NCBI GenBank assembly: GCA_023434325.1
Contig: JAEYSX010000001.1
Span: forward strand, 124,001 to 188,000
DNA length: 64,000 bases
Reading direction: 5' to 3'
From: Candidatus Parcubacteria bacterium
GTDB taxonomy: Bacteria; Patescibacteriota; Saccharimonadia; Saccharimonadales; UBA4665
Shown: in pieces, positions 60,280-64,000 of the stretch
Position numbering within the stretch: position 1 is the stretch's first letter
Layout of the letters: each line of letters opens with the position of its first letter
The notes under the pieces: generated by a model
Database searches by the model: none
What the model was told of the DNA's origin: nothing
The model's input: only the letters and a program-made list of their open reading frames with translations
Translations under genes and position numbers: made by a program

Positions 60280-61884
60280 TTACAGTCCTGCGTTAGTGCG
60301 AGCCGTTTTAAGACGCTGCAACTGGTACGTGGTTTCGTCGGCAGTCATCAAGCGTGTCTGTAGTTCTTTGCCGTAAACGGTTGGGGACAGCTTGGTCTGG
60401 ATCAGCTTACCCGCCGAAAAGTAGTGCGTCAGTATGATGCCACGTTCTGTCCCGGGCCAGCTCGTTTGCTCGAAATACAGGTTTCCGAGGCCGTAGTAAA
60501 TCGGTACTCCCTCGTATAATTCGTAGGTTTGCGGCTGGTGGGCACTGCTGCCGATGACCATGTCGGCGCCAAAGTCGGCAACTTGGCGGAACACACTCGT
60601 TTGCTGGCCTATGGGCAAGTCGCACTCTGGGAACTCGACATAGCCGTCCGGATAGGCGTAGCACTCCCAGAACTGAATATCCACGATTACGAACGCGCCT
60701 TGCTGCTTGGCTGCGGCGATATCGGCGCGTACCTTCTCGGCGCTGTATGGATTGGCGCCGGCCATATCGGCCTTGGCTATGGCGCCGCTGCCGGGAGCGT
60801 CGGCAAAATTGTAGCCCAAAAATACGACTTTGCTGCCTTTTTTATCGGCCACATATGGCTTGGCTGCTTCTTCTGCATTGAGACCACCGCCAAATGTTCC
60901 CCAACCCAAGCTGTGGTACAGCTTGATCGTCTCGGCGTTATACTGACTGCCGACGTCGTTATTGTGGTTACCGGTTAGCTCGACCACGTCGACGCCGCTG
61001 GCCTTGAGCGCCTCGATCATCTTTGGCGGCGAGCAAAACAGTGCGGCATGATAGGTACAGCCCTCTTTAAACGACACTTCGTTAGACACGTGCGTGATAT
61101 CGGCATCCGCCAAAAACTCGCCGATCTTTTCGCTAAAATATGTGGCGTCGCTAACAGAATTGAGCTTGTTCATCATGACGCGCGTGAGCGCCGTCACACC
61201 GGTCATATTAACTTTAAGCGTGGTGTCTTTTGTTGCATACTCGTTGAGCTTAAGCTGGGTCAGCTCGTCGGAACCTCGCCCCTCGAACGTCGCTTGGCGA
61301 AAAACCGCGCCGCTCGTAAAGCTATCCAGATAGTACGCGCCGTCAAATGTAAGCAATTTAACCTTCGGCGACAACTCGCTTACCGGAATAAATGCCACTG
61401 CGTCGTCCGCGACATCGCCCTCAAGATCAGCCAATGCAGAGGCGTCAACGCCCAGCGCCGAGGCAATCGCGCCGCGGACTGCAGTATCTAAGCCTGCCGG
61501 TACAAACAAATCTACGCCGTCTAGCTCGGATTTTTGGATTTGCTGACGCACCGCGTATGCGTCAGTCACCGGAACGTATGCAGTCAAGACGTGCGTGGCG
61601 TCATCTACGGCCAGTGAGGTCTGGGTCTTTGCAAACACTGCACCCTTAAACGACTCGTTATGTTTTTGGACAGCATCGCGAATCGTCTGCTGCTCTTGCG
61701 TGGTCACGCTCGAATCAAAGCGCAGCGCCTCGACCCCTTGCTTAGAAAAGACCGATACCAGTACCTTATAGCCAACAAACGCCGCGATGAGTAGCAACGC
61801 GATAACAAGTACTCGAACTACCGTTTTTTTAAAGCCGCCGCGGCTCTTACGCTTTTGCTGATATCCCTGACCTGCAAGATACAC
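60280..61884 (-). CDS. CapA-family poly-gamma-glutamate-type metallophosphatase-like protein, membrane-anchored
   Basis: A basic tail and one membrane segment (VVRVLVIALLLIAAFVGYKV, about residues 22-41) lead to a long N-terminal domain and then a CapA domain (FLADADITHVSNEVSF, VVELTGNHNNDVGSQYNAET, DMVIGSSAHQPQTYELYEGV). The exact substrate is unknown. Start GTG at 61884 is chosen, since GGGGG is 7 nt upstream; earlier in-frame starts overlap the TACAAT -10 box (61912-61917). 534 residues. Followed by the serine hydrolase gene 18 nt later. Confidence 0.88.
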   Translation of the reverse strand: MYLAGQGYQQKRKSRGGFKKTVVRVLVIALLLIAAFVGYKVLVSVFSKQGVEALRFDSSVTTQEQQTIRDAVQKHNESFKGAVFAKTQTSLAVDDATHVLTAYVPVTDAYAVRQQIQKSELDGVDLFVPAGLDTAVRGAIASALGVDASALADLEGDVADDAVAFIPVSELSPKVKLLTFDGAYYLDSFTSGAVFRQATFEGRGSDELTQLKLNEYATKDTTLKVNMTGVTALTRVMMNKLNSVSDATYFSEKIGEFLADADITHVSNEVSFKEGCTYHAALFCSPPKMIEALKASGVDVVELTGNHNNDVGSQYNAETIKLYHSLGWGTFGGGLNAEEAAKPYVADKKGSKVVFLGYNFADAPGSGAIAKADMAGANPYSAEKVRADIAAAKQQGAFVIVDIQFWECYAYPDGYVEFPECDLPIGQQTSVFRQVADFGADMVIGSSAHQPQTYELYEGVPIYYGLGNLYFEQTSWPGTERGIILTHYFSAGKLIQTKLSPTVYGKELQTRLMTADETTYQLQRLKTARTNAGL

Positions 61885-61982
61885 TATTGTTCCCCCTCTA
61901 TTTCTGTATCTATTGTACACCATGAATCCTAGGCTCAAACCGCCCCCACCAGATCTAGTCAGAGTGTGCTACCATGGGCAGC

Positions 61983-62480
61983 ATGAGAGATATCGTATTA
62001 ATCGCCCATGATTTACGGAGTACGCATAATGTAGGCTCATTGCTGCGCACAGCCGATGGACTAGGCGTGCAAAAAGTCATCTTAAGCGGCTATACGCCAC
62101 GGCCGCCGCACGCAGGTGACACCCGCCTCCCGCACGAAACCGCCAAGATCGCGCGCGATATCCGCAAGACCGCACTCGGCGCCGAAGATTCGGTCGCATG
62201 GGAATACCACGCCGATCTGATGCCCGTACTTCAGCAGCTCAAAAAAGAGGGCTACACCGTCGCTGCACTCGAACAAACGGCTGATTCACAAATGCTCCAT
62301 AACTACCATCCACCACAAAAAATCGCCATCGTGTTAGGCCGCGAGGTGGAGGGTATCGAAAGCGACATACTTCGCGCATGCGATATCGCCTTAGAAATTA
62401 AAATGTTCGGCGCAAAAGAGTCTTTTAACGTCGTGCAAGCCGCAGCCATGGCCGCCTATCACTGCCGATTCGCAAGCTAA
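61983..62480 (+). CDS. SpoU/TrmH-family RNA 2'-O-methyltransferase
   Basis: SPOUT fold enzymes methylate ribose in tRNA or rRNA. IVLIAHDLRSTHNVGSLLRT (motif 1), IAIVLGREVEGIESDILRAC (motif 2) and LEIKMFGAKESFNVVQAAAM (motif 3) are conserved. 165 residues, a minimal SpoU. Start MRDIVLIAHDL lies 7 nt after TACCAT (61970-61975, in an extended TGC-TACCAT); the earlier ATG is inside that box. Confidence 0.93.
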   Translation: MRDIVLIAHDLRSTHNVGSLLRTADGLGVQKVILSGYTPRPPHAGDTRLPHETAKIARDIRKTALGAEDSVAWEYHADLMPVLQQLKKEGYTVAALEQTADSQMLHNYHPPQKIAIVLGREVEGIESDILRACDIALEIKMFGAKESFNVVQAAAMAAYHCRFAS

Positions 62481-62482
62481 CC

Positions 62483-62935
62483 TTATAGGATTGTCTGCAA
62501 AAACTCGGCTTGCTCTTTGATCGTGTTCTCTGGCACTTCCCTAAAGAACCCGACCTCACTCCCTTGCTTACCGCCTCGTAACTCTCCGTCAATGACCCGC
62601 GCCTCAAACACAATAGATACAGACCACGTTTTGTTTTCGCCTTCGCTGAGCGAAACGTACTCTATGACACCCATTTGTTTGCCGACCTCGATATCCACAG
62701 CTACCTCATCCTTGGCGATTCGGCGCGCAGCATCTACCAATCTTTCACCAAAAAATACCGTGCCGCCCGGCAAATGCCACTGGCCGATACAAGGCTCTAT
62801 CGCCCGCTTCGTCATGACTGTTCCCTCGTCGGTACGTATGACCAGGTCGACGACGAGCCGGGGCACGCGCCCATAAATCTCGGTAAACAACTCTTTTGGC
62901 ATCCACATTGGATGATTCTCTGTTACAGCTTCCAT
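62483..62935 (-). CDS. Nudix hydrolase (GDP-mannose hydrolase-like)
   Basis: The Nudix-like box GGTVFFGERLVDAARRIAKD (about residues 57-76) differs from GX5EX7REUXEEXGU in the REUXEE part (RRIAKDEVAVD). That recalls GDP-mannose mannosyl hydrolases. Substrate not known. 150 residues. AAGGAG lies 5-6 nt before the ATG and an extended TGG-TATAGT supplies the promoter. It is convergent with the SpoU gene, whose stop is 2 nt away. Confidence 0.85.
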   Translation of the reverse strand: MEAVTENHPMWMPKELFTEIYGRVPRLVVDLVIRTDEGTVMTKRAIEPCIGQWHLPGGTVFFGERLVDAARRIAKDEVAVDIEVGKQMGVIEYVSLSEGENKTWSVSIVFEARVIDGELRGGKQGSEVGFFREVPENTIKEQAEFLQTIL

Positions 62936-63067
62936 TTTGACTCCTTATTTCCAACAAACTATACCATGTGCCAAGCGGCACACAATATGATGACAGCAAG
63001 CCCACATTAGTACTCCTTGCCGATATCGACAGCCCAGACATAACCAATATGCTACACTGTAGCTAAG

Positions 63068-64000
63068 ATGGTACTGGTTACATCCAAAAAGAAGCGTCCG
63101 ACCCCCGTACATCACAAGCGGCGACGCGGCGAACACCACAAAAAGTCCCACGACTATCACAAGGCATATTGGCCGTATTTGCCAATGGCGCTTATTGTGA
63201 CACTCGGCATTTTGGCAAACACATACTGGGGTGCAATCCAGCACCGCGTCCTCGATTACGCCACCAGCATGAGCGCAAACGGACTCTTGCAAAAAACCAA
63301 CGAAGAGCGCGTCGGCGGCGGATTAGCCAACCTGACGATCAACTCCAAACTCAATAACGCCGCCCAGGCCAAGGCCAACGACATGGCCGCGCGCAATTAC
63401 TGGTCCCACAACACGCCGGAGGGCAGTCCGCCTTGGGTATTCGTCAAAGACGCTGGTTATGACTACAAAACCGCCGGAGAAAACCTAGCCTACGGCTTTG
63501 ACAACAGCACCGAGACTGTCGTTGGCTGGATGAACAGCTCCGGACACCGCGCCAATATCATGAACGACACCTATACCGAGGTCGGCTTTGGCATCGCCAA
63601 CGCAGCCGACTTCCAAAACAACGGCCCACAAACAATTGTCGTAGCGATGTATGCAAGCCCTCGCGTGACCGCGACAGCCCGTGCACAAACCACAACACCC
63701 CCACCTGCGCCTACAACGCAAGCGCAAAACCCCGCGCCAACGCCGACACCCGCTCCCACAGAACCGACGCCAGAGCCAGATGCCGCCCAGCCTACAAACG
63801 TCTCTACCCCCACCGAGGAGCTGGCAGTCGCTCAAAACGCAGACAGCGACGACATCGCCAGCCCAGAGGTCACTCCCGCTGTATCTACCAAAAAGATTGC
63901 ACGCGTCCAGTTACTATCCGGCGCTACCGCCGCCTGGAGCGCGTTTGCAATTAGCTCTATCGCGACGGTCGCGCTAGCCGTGTTCTTTTTGCGCCACGGA
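63068..64000 (+). CDS. CAP-domain (SCP/PR-1) membrane protein, C-terminus cut by window edge
   Basis: Start ATG follows TGC-TACACT (63053-63058) by 9 nt. A His/Lys/Arg-rich cytoplasmic tail is followed by a membrane segment (MALIVTLGILANTYWGAI, about residues 40-57). The extracellular CAP domain (about 75-200) has LLQKTNEERVGGG, NYWSHNTPEGSPPWVFVKDA, TAGENLAYGF and SSGHRANIMN. A Pro/Thr/Ala-rich linker and a second hydrophobic segment follow before the edge at codon 311. CAP proteins are often secreted or surface-anchored and may act on the host or wall. Confidence 0.92.
   Translation, partial: MVLVTSKKKRPTPVHHKRRRGEHHKKSHDYHKAYWPYLPMALIVTLGILANTYWGAIQHRVLDYATSMSANGLLQKTNEERVGGGLANLTINSKLNNAAQAKANDMAARNYWSHNTPEGSPPWVFVKDAGYDYKTAGENLAYGFDNSTETVVGWMNSSGHRANIMNDTYTEVGFGIANAADFQNNGPQTIVVAMYASPRVTATARAQTTTPPPAPTTQAQNPAPTPTPAPTEPTPEPDAAQPTNVSTPTEELAVAQNADSDDIASPEVTPAVSTKKIARVQLLSGATAAWSAFAISSIATVALAVFFLRHG

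Overview
The window reads as a chromosomal segment of a Candidatus Saccharibacteria (TM7) or closely related Patescibacteria/CPR genome (inference, about 0.75). Reasons: a streamlined genome with mostly single-copy informational genes and very short spacers, the zinc-free long type of S14, an S10-type operon without its S10 gene, a type IV pilus ATPase, CapA, CAP and PBP surface proteins, an NAD malic enzyme and OtsA with almost no biosynthesis, and many soluble proteins that match no family I know. TGA is used as stop (rpoB, pheA), so the Gly-recoded code of SR1/Gracilibacteria does not apply. No insertion sequence, phage gene, CRISPR array or rRNA is present.

Layout. 1-6217 (minus): S10/spc ribosomal operon rplC-rplD-rplW-rplB-rpsS-rplV-rpsC-rplP-rpmC-rpsQ-rplN-rplX-rplE-rpsN, mostly joined by TAATG overlaps, driven from one promoter at about 6544-6573 through a leader of about 320 nt with several hairpins. 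6598-8434: small unknown genes and maf. 8434-17199: rpsJ, tuf, a pheA-hisC pair, fusA, three unknown genes, then rpsG and rpsL. 17380-25850: an unknown gene and rpoBC. 25859-30992: unknowns, clpP under CIRCE, trigger factor and hisS. 31080-38916: otsA, tRNA-Leu(UAG), rsmD, a possible zinc phospholipase-like protein, recG, a methyltransferase and tyrS. 39149-50873: a bifunctional penicillin-binding protein, a PIN-TRAM protein, radA, a membrane metallopeptidase, clpC under CIRCE and nusA. 51019-64000: pepN, a HIT protein, yraN, rnhB, rplS, a lipoprotein, malic enzyme, pilB, a serine beta-lactamase-fold protein, a CapA-like protein, a SpoU methyltransferase, a Nudix hydrolase and a CAP-domain protein cut by the window edge.

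Main observations. (1) RpoC has lost all eight cysteines of its two zinc sites, and its otherwise near-invariant trigger-loop motif is rewritten with only the histidine kept. (2) About twenty genes have a -10 hexamer only 6-10 nt before their ATG, which predicts leaderless mRNAs. Translation and transcription genes instead have leaders of about 30-320 nt with Shine-Dalgarno sites. In several genes the farthest-upstream in-frame start lies inside the -10 box, so the start was moved downstream here. (3) A complete chorismate mutase-prephenate dehydratase-ACT protein and an aromatic/histidinol-phosphate aminotransferase sit as a two-gene island between fusA and tuf, unexpected in a CPR genome. 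(4) CIRCE operators control clpP and clpC, so an HrcA repressor should be encoded elsewhere. (5) Inverted repeats overlap the rplC and rpoBC promoters, and tuf and fusA share a 20-nt leader element. Residue numbers and motif calls come from reading the translations; family assignments come from memory of conserved motifs, with no database search.
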